From NCBI GenBank assembly GCA_907165275.2, contig OU015677.1:1178001-1242000 (forward strand): a stretch of 64,000 nucleotides of DNA, written 5' to 3'. The notes below the pieces were generated by a model that was not told the origin of the DNA, searched no databases, and saw only the letters and a list, made by a program, of their open reading frames with translations. Of the stretch, positions 9,616-19,670 are shown piece by piece; position 1 is the first letter of the stretch, and the number at the start of each line of letters is the position of its first letter. Both the position numbers and the translations under genes were made by a program. This DNA is from Zygaena filipendulae (lineage: Eukaryota > Arthropoda > Insecta > Lepidoptera > Zygaenidae).

Positions 9616-10134
9616 ATGTGAAATGAAATTTTAAATAAATTTGCTACAAAACTATTGATTTTTCGTAAAGTTTTGAACAAATGAATACCTACCTACCTCA
9701 ATCATTGATTTACTACTCAATGACCTCAATGAATACCTACTACCTATTAGAAAAGAAATTGAACAGTATACAAATTAGTTATTTCATTTGTTTTTTTTAT
9801 CAGTCGTCATTGCAAATTAAATTGCGTCATTCAAAAGTTACGGATTTTTTTCACTGGGGCTCATTGGGGTATAAAAAGCCAGTAAAATAGGTGGGTAAAA
9901 GGCCGACCTCTTTCGTCTGAGAGGCCGACCTTTTTTACTTCGTATGCATCGACGTCACGTCGACGTAGAAAAATTACCAATCTGTTTCGTCTGTAGACAA
10001 CGTGTGTCTACTGGACGCTACCGGTATAAAAATTCCGTAGGTAGGTAGGTATACTAGGTAGTCACCGTTTGGGTAGGTACCTACTGGACGTTTCGGCCTC
10101 CAGAAGACTTCTATTGATGTATTTATGAGGAATA

Positions 10135-10205
10135 CTAGCTGTTCCCCGCGGGTATCATCCGCTTTAATTTCGGAGTTCCCGAGGTAGTTCCGAGATTAAA
10201 AGTAC
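10135..10205 (-). mobile_element. Helitron-like 3' fragment
   Basis: CTAGCTGTTCCCCGCGGGTA then TTTCGGAGTTCCCGAGG; only the terminal 70 bp survive. Confidence 0.6.
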
Positions 10206-10364
10206 CTACCTACATGGATGGTAGGTACCTACCTACCTACTTTTTATAAATTTTTGGTTGAGCAGTCTTGAATCTTGAGTCTGCACTACAGTCTGCACTC
10301 TGCAGTCAGCAGTTGTGCTTTTGCGACTTGTGACCTTCATTTTTTTTTATAATAATAATCCACT

Positions 10365-10455
10365 TCACAACACACAGATGTACTTGATCCCACACAGCAC
10401 ACTAAGCTATAAGCTTGTGTCGTGGAAACCAAACAAACGTGGTATATACTACACA
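10365..10455 (+). repeat. Interspersed repeat, GTCGTGGAAACC family
   Basis: CACAACACACAGATGTACTT through AAGCTTGTGTCGTGGAAACC and AAACAAACGTGGTAT. Other copies lie at 29470 (+), 49833 (-) and 53597 (+). Parent class unknown, perhaps a retroelement 3' end. Confidence 0.65.
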
Positions 10456-10939
10456 TATTATTACATATATATTATACTATAGATATACATATACATACAT
10501 ATATACACACCCATTCAAGTAGAAATGCGGGAACATTGGGAACAAGTTTGAACATGTTCTTTACGGGCTACGAATTACGATATAGCTTTAAATATCTCAA
10601 AAATAACATTTATGAGGAATATTTTTAATAAATAAACATGTCCCTACGTGTGTTCAGTCTCTGAAAGACAACTTGACCGTTTAAAAAAATTTATTATAAT
10701 ATAGTCTATAAATACATTGTTTCAAATTTTAATATTGCCAATTGCCATTGAATTTTTTGATGGATGCTTACGTTACTAACCTACGATGCTAACCTAACAT
10801 GGTGCATGAAATTTTTAAATATTAGAATTTTTCTCTGTACATATTACCTATAGTTAATTCATTATTGAATAATCTATTCTGTTGTCCACGTCGATTGTAT
10901 TGTCGTTTTTGCGAGAGAGTGAGTAGGTACCTAGCATTC

Positions 10940-11050
10940 AACGACTGCCATTGGCTGGGCGGCTGGGCCGCGAGCCGCGCCACGCGCCACGCAATACGCA
11001 TCCGCCCGGTGGTGGCGGATGCGTGATGCGACATGGCGCGGTGCGATGCG
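10940..11050. other. GC-rich block with hairpin
   Basis: GCATCCGCC and GGCGGATGC form a short perfect hairpin near 11000-11021, within CpG-rich sequence that also has CCATTGGCTGGGC. It abuts the start of the next mobile element. Confidence 0.4.
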
Positions 11051-11057
11051 TTTCTTT

Positions 11058-12190
11058 TTAACCGACTTCCAAAAGGGAGGAGGTTCTATGTTCGATTGTA
11101 TGTATGTTTTTTTTTTATGTATGTTCACCGAGTACTCGAGCCGGTTGGTCCAATTTGGAAAATTCTTTTTTTGTTTGAAAGGGTATACTCCCAATTAGGT
11201 CCCATTGCCACCAAGTCGGGATCTGATGATGAAATTTTGGAGAAATCGAGGGAACTCATCAAAAATTATAGGCACACCTATAGCGATTTGGGTATTTTTG
11301 ATAGTAAATCGTTCATTTGCTTTTGGAAAGCAAAATTTGAAGAAGTGGAACTGATGATGAAGACCACAGATGGTCATCGGAACTATTCAACAATAGTACG
11401 TTCTGATTGGAGCGATTTCGAAAATTGTTTTTTTGTTTAAAAGGGGATAGTCAAGATCTGATGGTGGAATCTTGGAGTAATTGAGGGAACTCTTCAAAAA
11501 TTATAGGTACACCTATAGCGATTTTTGTATTTTTATAGTAAATCGTGTATTTGCTTTCGGAAAGCAAAATTTGAAGAAGTGGAACTGATGATGAAGACCA
11601 CAGATGGTTATCGGAACTACTCAATAATAGGTATTTCACAGGTTCCGAATCGTTACCTTTAATATGGGTTCTAAACAATTTATGCTCGTCACAATGTATA
11701 TGGTGAAGTGGAACTGTTAGTGATGTACTAGGAGAACTCCTCAATAATTAACGTCCCTGCGTCGGGAAAGGCAATATTTTGTAAAAGGCGATGAGCAGTT
11801 GACATTAGGCTATTGTAACTTAGAGAAATTGCGAACTATGTCACTTAAAATCGAGAAATAAACAAAATTTTAACAAAAACATTAAAACCGACTTTCAAAA
11901 ACACAAATTAAAAAAGCTAAAAATAAAAAGCTATAAATAACAAAATACCAATTTAATCCAAAAGACAAAAACACACGTAATATTATTATTGGTTTGTGCT
12001 ACCACTGATAGGTAGGTATGAATATGGAGGGGGTAGATGGGCTCAGTCGACTCCCGCCACCAGCTCTTCGTAAGCAGAACGACCCAAGTGGGCAGACATC
12101 AGCGGGCTTGTCACCGAATTCAAACCGATCAGTGGTAGCACAAACCAATAATAATTACGTGTGTTTTTGTCTTTTGGATTAAATCGGTAT
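11058..12190 (-). mobile_element. Second copy of the CGACTTCC inverted-repeat element
   Basis: Begins TTAACCGACTTCCAAAAGGG at 11058 and runs in the opposite direction to 3239-4450. It ends with the same hairpin domain (11885-12190), whose outer arm is broken off at ATCGGTAT, so one terminus is missing. The internal 272-bp units are both present but diverged. Confidence 0.8.
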
Positions 12191-12228
12191 CGGTCTAGGT
12201 TTGAACGAGATCTAGTAAGTAGTTTTTT

Positions 12229-12465
12229 TAATACGTCATAGATCGTAAACCGCAATAAAAAATTACAATATTATTAAAACATCGATCAAAGTTACAACGA
12301 ACTACAAGAACTTTTATATTAATGTTACTTGCTGCTACGGAACCCTTCATGGGCGAGTCCGCACTTGGCCGCTTTTTTCTAGGGTGGATTCTCTCCTTAG
12401 ACTGCATGTCTGAAGCTGAACATGCATCAGATATCAGTGAGTCACATTTATCAGATAAGACACTC
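12229..12465 (-). CDS. Open frame inside array B, uncertain
   Basis: Reads MSVLSDKCDSLISDACSASD then QSKERIHPRKKRPS, a serine-rich start with a basic cluster, and stops at TAA after 79 codons. The second half overlaps an interspersed repeat (12331-12378), so at most the first ~30 residues could be a real N-terminal exon. The frame points away from the putative right end of the large element. Confidence 0.2.
12331..12378 (-). repeat. Interspersed repeat fragment (GGCCAAGTGCG)
   Basis: Reverse copy of the motif at 3083: GCGGCCAAGTGCGGACTCGC then CCATGAAGGGTTCCGTAGC. Confidence 0.6.
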
Positions 12466-12740
12466 ATGTGGCAAAAAAGGATTATGTTCACTGAAGGAAT
12501 GTGAACGGCTTCAGGGTTAGGTTGCAGACAGTAAAAACGGCGTGTTATTCCTTCTTTTGTGTAATAATTATTTGCAAAATTTGTATAATTATTTGCAAAG
12601 CTCATACTAAGCGGTTCGGATTATAACGCCCTCTGTCGGCTTAATCCTAAACTACTTGCTAAATTAGCTGATGATGATCTTACCTAGATAAACCATCTAG
12701 TGGTTCCAGTCTGGAATCAAAGATGGCGCTGTTATTAACA

Positions 12741-14650
12741 CACAGCCATTCCATAAGAGGCTAACGTAGCCAAGTGTTGATAAGCACACGACCTGCTGTA
12801 TCGTGTCTAAACGGCTCCGACAGCCGTGTTCGCAAGATAATTAATGACACGGCTAACGTAAACAAGTTTTGTTTTGCACACGGTCCGCTGTACCGTTTAG
12901 GTATATAACGGCTACGACAGCCATGTTTGCGTGGTTCATTTCTGACACGGCTAACGTAGTCAAGTGTTGATAAGCGCACGACCTGCTGTATCGTGTCTAA
13001 ACGGCTCCGACAGCCGTATTTGCAAGATAATTAATGACACGGCTAACGTAAACAAGTTTTGTTTTGCACACGGTCCGCTGTACCGTTTAGGTATATAACG
13101 GCTACGACAGCCATGTTTGCGTGGTTCATTTCTGACACGGCTAACGTAGCCAAGTTTTGATAAGCACAAGACCTGCTGTATCGTGTCTAAACGGCTCCGA
13201 CAGCCGTGTTTGCAAGATAATTAATGACACGGCTAACGTAAACAAGTTTTGTTTTGCACACGGTCCGCTGTACCGTTTAGGTATATAACGGCTACGACAG
13301 CCATGTTTGCGTGGTTCATTTCTGACACGGCTAACGTAGCCAAGTTTTGATAAGCACAAGACCTGCTGTATCGTGTCTAAACGGCTCCGACAGCCGTATT
13401 TGCAAGATAATTAATGACACGGCTAACGTAAACAAGTTTTGTTTTGCACACGGTCCGCTGTACCGTTTAGGTATATAACGGCTACGACAGCCATGTTTGC
13501 GTGGTTCATTTCTGACACGGCTAACGTAGCCAAGTTTTGATAAGCACAAGACCTGCTGTATCGTGTCCAAACGGCTCCGACGGCCGTGTTAGCAAATTTA
13601 ATATATTACACGGCTAACGTAAACAAGTTATGTTCTGCACACGGCCAGCTGTACCATTTACAGAACGGTTCAGACAGCCGTGTTAGCAAGTTTAATATAT
13701 GACACGGCTAACGTGGCCAGGTTTTGATAAGCACACAACCAGCTGTACCCTTTATAGAACGGCTCCGACAGCCGTGTTAGCAAGTTTAATATATGACACG
13801 GCTAACGTGGCCAGGTTTTGATAAGCACACAACCAACTGTACCCTTTATAGAACGGCTCCAACAGCCGTGTTAGCAAGTTTATTGTATGACACGGCTAAC
13901 GTAGCCAAAGTTTGAAAAGCACACGACCTGCTGTATCGTGTCTTAACGGCTTCGACAGCCGTGTTTGCAAGTTTATTATATGACATGGCTAACGTAAACA
14001 AGTTATGTTCTGCACACGGCCAGCTGTACCATTTACAGAACGGCTCCGACAGCCGTGTTAGCAAGTTTAATATATGACATGGCTAACGTGGCCAGGTTTT
14101 GATAAGCACACAACCAGCTGTACCCTTTATAGAACGGCTCCGACAGCCGTGTTAGCAAGTTTATTGTATGACACGGCTAACGTAGCCAAGGTTTGAAAAG
14201 CACACGACCTGCTGTATCGTGTCTTAACGGCTCCGACAGCCGTGTTAGCAAGTTTAATATATGACACGGCTAACGTGGCCAGGTTTTGATAAGCACACAA
14301 CCAGCTGTACCCTTTATAGAACGGCTCCGACAGCCGTGTTAGCAAGTTTATTGTATGACACGGCTAACATAGCCAAGTTTTGACGAGCACACGATCTGCT
14401 GTATCGTGTCTAAACGGCTTCGACAGCCGTGTTTGCAAGTTAAATATATGACACGGGTAACGGGAACAAGTTATGTTATGCACACGGCCAGCTGTACCGT
14501 TTATAGAACGGCTCCGACAGCCGTGTTAGAAAGTTTATTATATGACACGGCTAACGTGGCCAAGTTTTGATAAGCACACGACCTGCTGTACCGTGTCTAT
14601 ACGGCTCCGACAGCCATGTTAGCAAGTTTAATATATGACACGGCTAACGT
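12741..14650. repeat. Tandem array B: 190-bp dimers then ~94-bp units
   Basis: CTAACGTAGCCAAG recurs at 12761, 12951, 13141, 13331 and 13521, an exact 190-bp period. Each dimer has two related halves (about 92 and 98 bp). From 13613 onward single units of 93-95 bp continue (13708, 13802, 13896, 13989, 14083, 14177, 14270, 14363, 14457, 14551, 14643). Units carry ACGGCTCCGACAGCCGT, an inverted pair of six-base words, plus GACACGGCTAACGT. The frames open across the dimers are by-products of the period. Confidence 0.95.
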
Positions 14651-14961
14651 GATAAGCACGCGGTGCACCGTACCGTGTCAACAACGTTACCGAGGCCGTG
14701 TTTGTTGTGTGCACACCGCTCCGACAACCGAGTCAAAAGGTAGCCGTGTAATTTTACACGGCTAGGATTTCAACACGGCTGAAAAAATTACGAACATGGT
14801 ACACGTAACCGTCTAAAGCGGCTATCTTAACCGCTTACACGGCTACGTTTCATGTAGCCGTGTACACGGTTCTTTACACGGCTGCCAAACTCGGTTGTCA
14901 GAACCGTTTGCACGGCTACGCAAAACGTAGCCGTGTTCAAAAGCCGTGTATTTTTCCCAGT
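14651..14961. mobile_element. Subterminal region and right end of a putative CACTA-like transposon
   Basis: After array B the ACACGGCT/AGCCGTGT words continue at irregular spacing in both orientations (for example CACGGCTACG...CGTAGCCGTG). They stop abruptly after AAAGCCGTGTATTTTTCCCAGTG at about 14961. Read from outside, the end is CACTGGGAAAAAT, the form of CACTA/EnSpm termini, which also carry short subterminal repeats. The following three bases are TAC, a candidate target duplication. The other end is not in the window. Confidence 0.5.
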
Positions 14962-15337
14962 GTACTTGTATATAGGTACGGTTGAGTTACTGTCTGTACG
15001 TGGCACGGCAGTCGGCAACTCCGCCGAGGTCAAGGCGTTATGAATCACCCGTGGTGGGAGTCATCCATAGACATAGACATTACACCCTGTATCTGCGGAG
15101 TCACGTCACGATTCTCGGAATTATACAAGTTCGGTAAACGGGCAAATTATACAAATTGACTGCGACATACAGATTATGCTAAAACGATTTTATATTATTT
15201 TATATTATGTTACTAATATAGGTACAGGTTGCCTGGAAGAAATTACTTTTAACCACCATGTAATTTTTTATATTATTTTATTTTTTATTTATATTATTTT
15301 TTATATTATAATTTTTTTTATTATTATATTTTTTTAT
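14962..15337. other. No gene seen
   Basis: Unique sequence, then a TTTTTATATTATTTTA-type low-complexity run from about 15180 to 15337. Confidence 0.5.
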
Positions 15338-15376
15338 GTTTTTGGTGACAATAAAGAATATTTGATTTGATTATCA
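15338..15376 (+). repeat. Retroelement 3' tail
   Basis: TTTTTGGTGACAATAAAGAA then TATTTGATTTGATTATC, a LINE-type polyadenylation tail. A Helitron follows immediately. Confidence 0.5.
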
Positions 15377-15576
15377 TCCTTACTATGTAATAAATGCGAA
15401 AGTGAGTTTGTTTCTTTGTTACGCCTTCACGCCTCAACGGCTCAACCGATTGCCATGAATTTTTGCATACACGTGGTAAGGGGTACAAAGAAGGACATGG
15501 GGTAGGTACTATTTTATCCCGGAATTCCGGCGGGAACTCCGAAATTACCGCGGGTGAAACCGCGGGGCACAACTAG
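15377..15576 (+). mobile_element. Complete Helitron-like element
   Basis: Starts TCCTTACTATGTAATAAATG after A and ends AACTAG before T, 200 bp. The CCGCGGGTGAAACCGCGG hairpin is intact. Confidence 0.85.
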
Positions 15577-15637
15577 TAGTATCTATAAGCAGACAGCGTT
15601 GTCAGATTTAGTAGACCGACGCGGCGGAGGACATTAT

Positions 15638-15699
15638 TGTCATGGAATTCCCGCGAGAACTACGAAATTATCGTGGGCGGAACCGCGGGAAACTACTAG
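15638..15699 (+). mobile_element. Helitron-like 3' fragment
   Basis: GGAATTCCCGCGAGAACTAC to ACTACTAGT; only the last 60 bp. Confidence 0.6.
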
Positions 15700-16122
15700 T
15701 ATATGTATCTGTTAGTTCTAGATATGCATTTTTTTTAAAGGCGCATGAATTTTTGTTTGAGGTAGGTAATAGCAAATATAGTAATGGCAAATATAAACCA
15801 ATCCATAACCAAAACCGTACGCAACTATGCAACTTCGAAACTGCTTAGTTTCGAAGCTGGTTTGAAAGGGGATCACAATCTGATCCTTCCATGGAGTGAA
15901 TGACGCACGTGTGCCATGCTAACGAATGAGGTTGATTGAGCTATTAATATTGACCGGGCCGAAGGCTTAAAGGGCTGTTTTTTTTTTAAATAGAACCTAC
16001 GCATAGGAGGCTTAAAGGGTCCGTTTCTTTTTTAAATATAACGCAGTGACGTCATTGATTCATCTACATTGGTTTACCGTCCGCAAAAGCATCAGCAAAG
16101 GACCGCGTAGCAAGTTCGGGCA

Positions 16123-16308
16123 TCCTTACTGTTAATGCAAATGTGAGTTTGTTTGTTACGCTTTCACGCCTTAACGGCTCAACCGATCGTCATGAAATTT
16201 TGCATACACGTTGTCAGGGGTGCAGAGGAGGACGTGGGGTGTTTTTTATTTCGGATTTCCCGGCGGGAACTCCAAAATTAGCGCGGACGAATCCGTGGGT
16301 ATAGCTAT
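16123..16308 (+). mobile_element. Helitron-like element
   Basis: TCCTTACTGTTAATGCAAAT to ATAGCTAT; the 3' CTAG is mutated to CTAT. The TTACGCTTTCACGCCTTAAC block is intact. Confidence 0.75.
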
Positions 16309-16365
16309 CGTATAATTATCTCTGTATTAGCAACATTTTAAATTTTGCCGCCCTAAGCCCAGTGC

Positions 16366-16707
16366 TCTTATTCACTATGACCATGGTAAGATAAGGCGCC
16401 ATTTAAATTGCTTTTCCTTCGTGTTCAAAGAAGTTTCACTTTAAAAAAATAAATTAACGTTTCTTTTGTCATCCAATTAATATTATAAATGTGAAAGTGT
16501 GGATGTTTGTTACTCAATCACGCAAAAACGGCTGAACGGATTTGGATGAAATTTGGCATGCACGTTGTCAGGGGTACAGAAAAAGACATAGGACTCCAAA
16601 ATTACCGCAGGTGAAACCGCGGGGCACAGCTAGTAAACAATATAAATTACTTAAATTTTTGCATCTGGAGCGTTTGGGATTGTGTTTTTGGTCATAGTGA
16701 ATAAGGG
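16366..16707 (+). mobile_element. Inverted-repeat MITE, CTTATTCACTATGACCA termini
   Basis: Left end TCTTATTCACTATGACCATG, right end GGTCATAGTGAATAAGGGC. A Helitron-like element (16472-16633) is inserted within it. A second copy lies at 38126-38357 in reverse. Confidence 0.7.
16472..16633 (+). mobile_element. Helitron-like element nested in MITE
   Basis: TCCAATTAATATTATAAATG to CAGCTAG, preceded by A and followed by T. It is 162 bp because the TATCCCGGAATTCC block is deleted. Confidence 0.85.
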
Positions 16708-16961
16708 CCCACGCCTCGCGGGCCTAGTGGCCGGTTTACACTTCCATAAGTAGTAAGTAAGTTCAACTTACTTACTTAATCGAAAAGTAGACAGCAACGT
16801 CCAAATGGTGAGCATCCATAAGTAAGTAGGTAAGTTAGTTCAACAATACATTTCTTCACCCTACTTACCTCCTTGCCGGCCGCCGTCCACACGGCGGCAA
16901 GTAGTAAGTAGTAATGGGCTTATAACACTGCTTCTAATTTAGTGAATCTAAATCGGATACA

Positions 16962-17050
16962 ATTTAGGATCAGTGAGAGAGAGAGAGAGAGAGCGAGTGA
17001 TCACACGACACTCAATTGTCTCTCTCTTTCACTTACTGATCCTAAATCGG
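16962..17050. repeat. Hairpin with (GA)n arm
   Basis: AATTTAGGATCAGTGAGAGA pairs with TCACTTACTGATCCTAAAT; the left arm carries a (GA)n run at 16976-16994 and the right arm CTCTCTCTT. Confidence 0.75.
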
Positions 17051-17204
17051 AACCAACTGTTCTAACTTCGATTACACCACACCTTCCGATTTCCTAAATT
17101 GATGTCTGACAAATTGTAAAGTGTAATAAGCGTTTAAGATGGCGGGGAGCGGGAGACGAAGCGGGCGGGTGTACGCGCTAGTCCTGTTCAAAAAATAGAA
17201 CAGC

Positions 17205-17339
17205 GGGGCTAAGATGCGCAGCACGATAAAATTATATCGAGCCATTTTATCGATTCTCGTCGACAAAACCATACAATATGTCGACGAGAATCGATAAAAT
17301 GGCTCGATATAATTTTATCGTGTTGCGCATCCTAGCCCC
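17205..17339. repeat. Near-perfect 60-bp-arm hairpin
   Basis: GGGGCTAAGATGCGCAGCAC through ATTTTATCGATTCTCGTCG on the left is matched by its reverse complement ending TTGCGCATCCTAGCCCC, around a loop of about 15 bases. Only a few mismatches, so it is young or maintained. Confidence 0.9.
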
Positions 17340-17740
17340 CCTGGTTGCTGTTCTGCGGCAAGTTGCTACACTTACTTACTTGCCGGCCGGCGTCCACACA
17401 TGGTTTTACTTACTTACTTACTTACTTATGGAAGTGTAAACCGGCCATAAGCCTAAATCCGTCTTTGTCTTGTGCCCCACGAGGGCTATTAGCGTTTCCA
17501 ATATTTAGTCTAACGATCACTATGCACGTCATTTCGATGGGTCCAAGCCCAACGCCCTTTATAAAGTGTGGTATTAATATACATGGTATGACCCTTTTTA
17601 TAATATCGTCTTAACATATTAACCTGAATTGCAAATAACCGACGGATTATAGGTTAAAAGCACACAAATCAGGCGAGTAGTTTTTCTATTACAAACCGAC
17701 AACCAAACAAAAAATCAAAGTTAGATAGAGATAGAAAGAA

Positions 17741-18048
17741 TCTATATAATAAAAATGAATCGCCAAATGTGTTGGTAAGCGCATAACTTACAAACGACTG
17801 CACCAAATTGGAAAATTGATTTTTTTTTTTTGTGTTCGTTATTGTCAGGACAAGGTTTATAGAAAAGAAGTTTGGAGTTCCTGCGGGAATTCCGAAACTC
17901 ACGCGGGTGAATCTCCGAAACGGTTGGACCGATATTGACGGGACTTTTACTGCTAATTAGCTGTTGTTATAAGGAGTACATTAGACTGCATTGGAGTTCC
18001 TGCGGGAATCCCAAAACTCGCGCGGGTGAAACCGCGGGGCACAGCTAG
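17741..18048 (+). mobile_element. Complete Helitron-like element, long subfamily
   Basis: Starts TCTATATAATAAAAATGAAT after A, ends CAGCTAG before T, 308 bp. It has two GGAGTTCCTGCGGGAAT blocks, so this subfamily carries an internal duplication of the 3' region. Related copies are at 30560, 31663 and 40442. Confidence 0.85.
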
Positions 18049-18151
18049 TTTATGATAAATTAGTATCGACATTAGTGTAGGATGATGTAACATATTACGT
18101 GAAAATCGTACTACAACAACTTGTAATCGAATCAAAATCCAATCGATTAAT

Positions 18152-18411
18152 GCATCCACATTGTTACAGGAGTGGGGGGGGGGGGACCTAACCTATCCCG
18201 GCATCGTTGCTGGGTCATTGGGACACCGCACAGGCGCCCCGGGACCCGAGCACGCAGGGATCCACCGTCGACGGGTTGAATACGAATCGTATCACGCAAG
18301 TAATAAAGCTCGATTTTCAACGAGAATCACATCACATTGTCTAAGGACTAAGATCTCGGAACCTACGTGCGAATCCTTGAATGGATTATGGTGTGTGATT
18401 ATTTGAAAGTG
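18152..18411 (+). other. GC-richer open stretch, uncertain
   Basis: After TTGTTACAG and a run of 13 G, a frame stays open to TGA at 18404 (LGHRTGAPGPEHAGIHRRR...). It could be an exon or an unrecognised repeat; there is no homology I can name. Confidence 0.2.
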
Positions 18412-18535
18412 AATGAATCTCATTGTTTTAAGTGTAGATTGATTTTTAACCGAATTAAAAAAAAAAACAACGTGCGTTCGATTGACAGCATATTATTTTG
18501 ATTTTTATTTATAACTCCGTATTATAGAGTAGGTA

Positions 18536-18936
18536 CTAGTCGATCCCCATGGTTTTGCTCGCGTTAATTTTGGAATAAAAGTATTGAGGTATGTCACTCA
18601 GGAACACTAGCTTCCTATAAGTGGAAGAATTTTTAGTATCGGTTAAGTAGTTATACCGCCGCACTCGGAGTCGACTTTAATGATTACTTAGTTAAGTATA
18701 GATTTTCAAAACAAAACTGCCGCAACCAGACAAGTTTAATAAATTAATGTTAATTGGCATTTAACTAATTAAGTTACATCTCATTAAATGTCAACTAACA
18801 TTAATTTACTGTACGTCTCTGTTTGCGGCAGTTTTGTTTTAATAATCTATACTTAATTAAGTAATCATTAAAGTCGACTCTGGAGTGCGGCCGTTAGAGA
18901 TCCATTCCAAACCACTCTCTTTATAATATTATCACT
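18536..18936 (-). mobile_element. Helitron-like element split by a MITE
   Basis: CTAGTCGATCCCCATGG at 18536 to TTATAATATTA near 18936, broken by the inverted-repeat element 18656-18894. The flanks read through (AAGTAGTTA | TTAGAGATCC). Confidence 0.65.
18656..18894. mobile_element. Palindromic MITE, CCGCCGCACTC family
   Basis: Terminal inverted repeats of about 90 bp (CCGCCGCACTC, GAGTCGACTTTAATGATTAC, ACTGCCGCAAC) enclose TTAATGTTAATTGGCATT inverted halves, so almost the whole 239 bp is one palindrome. Flanks show TA on both sides in the better copies, suggesting a TA target as in Tc1/mariner-type MITEs. Confidence 0.9.
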
Positions 18937-18945
18937 ACCTGTTCC

Positions 18946-19110
18946 CGGCAGTTTCAATCGCGTTAATTTCGGAATTCCTGCGGGAACTCCGGGATAAAAA
19001 ATGCCCTGTGCCTTTCTCTGTACCCTTGACATCATGTACGCAAAATTTCACGATGATCGGTTGAGTAGAACTTAAGCTGTGAAAGCGTAACAAACAAAGA
19101 CTTAAACGTA
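18946..19110 (-). mobile_element. Helitron-like element
   Basis: CTGTTCCCGGCAGTTTCAAT to CGTAACAAACAAAGAC; the hairpin is eroded and the terminal CTAG is now CTAC. Confidence 0.65.
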
Positions 19111-19439
19111 AACGTATAAGTGGTCTCTAAAGGCAGTTGAAAATTGTAATCCACAGTAACATGTTTACAAACATTACTTGTTCATCGAGCTACTTTAAAA
19201 TAGGATAAATTTATCTTTGTTTTCGATACGTCATACGAAACACTTTTGTTAAAATAAAAAACATATTTTCTCCTAAAAATCCGAATTTTTCCCCATTTTC
19301 CCGGGAAAATTCCCGTCAATTAGCAACCCCGCTGTCGTAGCGACGCGTATCTATTTATTCACATTCCAGATTCAAATGTTCTTACGTCAATCGCAATACG
19401 CTCTTGTGTTTTGGAACGCGCCATGTGTTCGGACGTCGT

Positions 19440-19670
19440 TAGGGTTGCCACTTGCCAAGTGTTGGATTCTTTATACCTTTTTTTACCAAGGGGAAATCCA
19501 TCATGAATACCACCGTTCCCGGGCTGGAACTCCACCCTGAAAAGGGCTCACCCACCACTAAAAACCCTCGGGCGTTCCTCGGCACCACGGGAACCTGCCC
19601 CCTAAGGAGAAATATAAGGAGCTTAACCAGCTCCTGAGCTTTTTAAAATGATGAAGATTAAAGATTGTAA
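19440..19670 (+). repeat. Probable transposon-derived fragment
   Basis: GGGAAATCCATCATGAATAC and CGGGCTGGAACTCCACCCTG within a 61-codon frame (GLELHPEKGSPTTKNPRAFL). The wording resembles coding fragments of lepidopteran retroelements, but I cannot name the family. Confidence 0.3.

Larger units (their letters stand above)
16728..17447. mobile_element. 720-bp inverted-repeat element containing hairpins
   Basis: Ends TGGCCGGTTTACACTTCCAT and ATGGAAGTGTAAACCGGCCA are perfect inverted copies, each followed inward by TAAGTAAGTAAG runs and a GCCGGC block. The interior holds two separate long hairpins (16962-17050 and 17205-17339). No coding capacity was seen. Confidence 0.8.

Noticed and set aside
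11033..11440. 135-codon plus-strand frame
   Set aside because: Translation of the non-coding inverted-repeat element; the same peptide appears from the other copy.
12761..13570. Repeated 70-79-codon frames across array B
   Set aside because: Identical frames recur every 190 bp and are a consequence of the tandem period, not of coding.
15180..15337. Regulatory AT-rich element
   Set aside because: Simple TTTTATATT low-complexity sequence leading into a retroelement tail.
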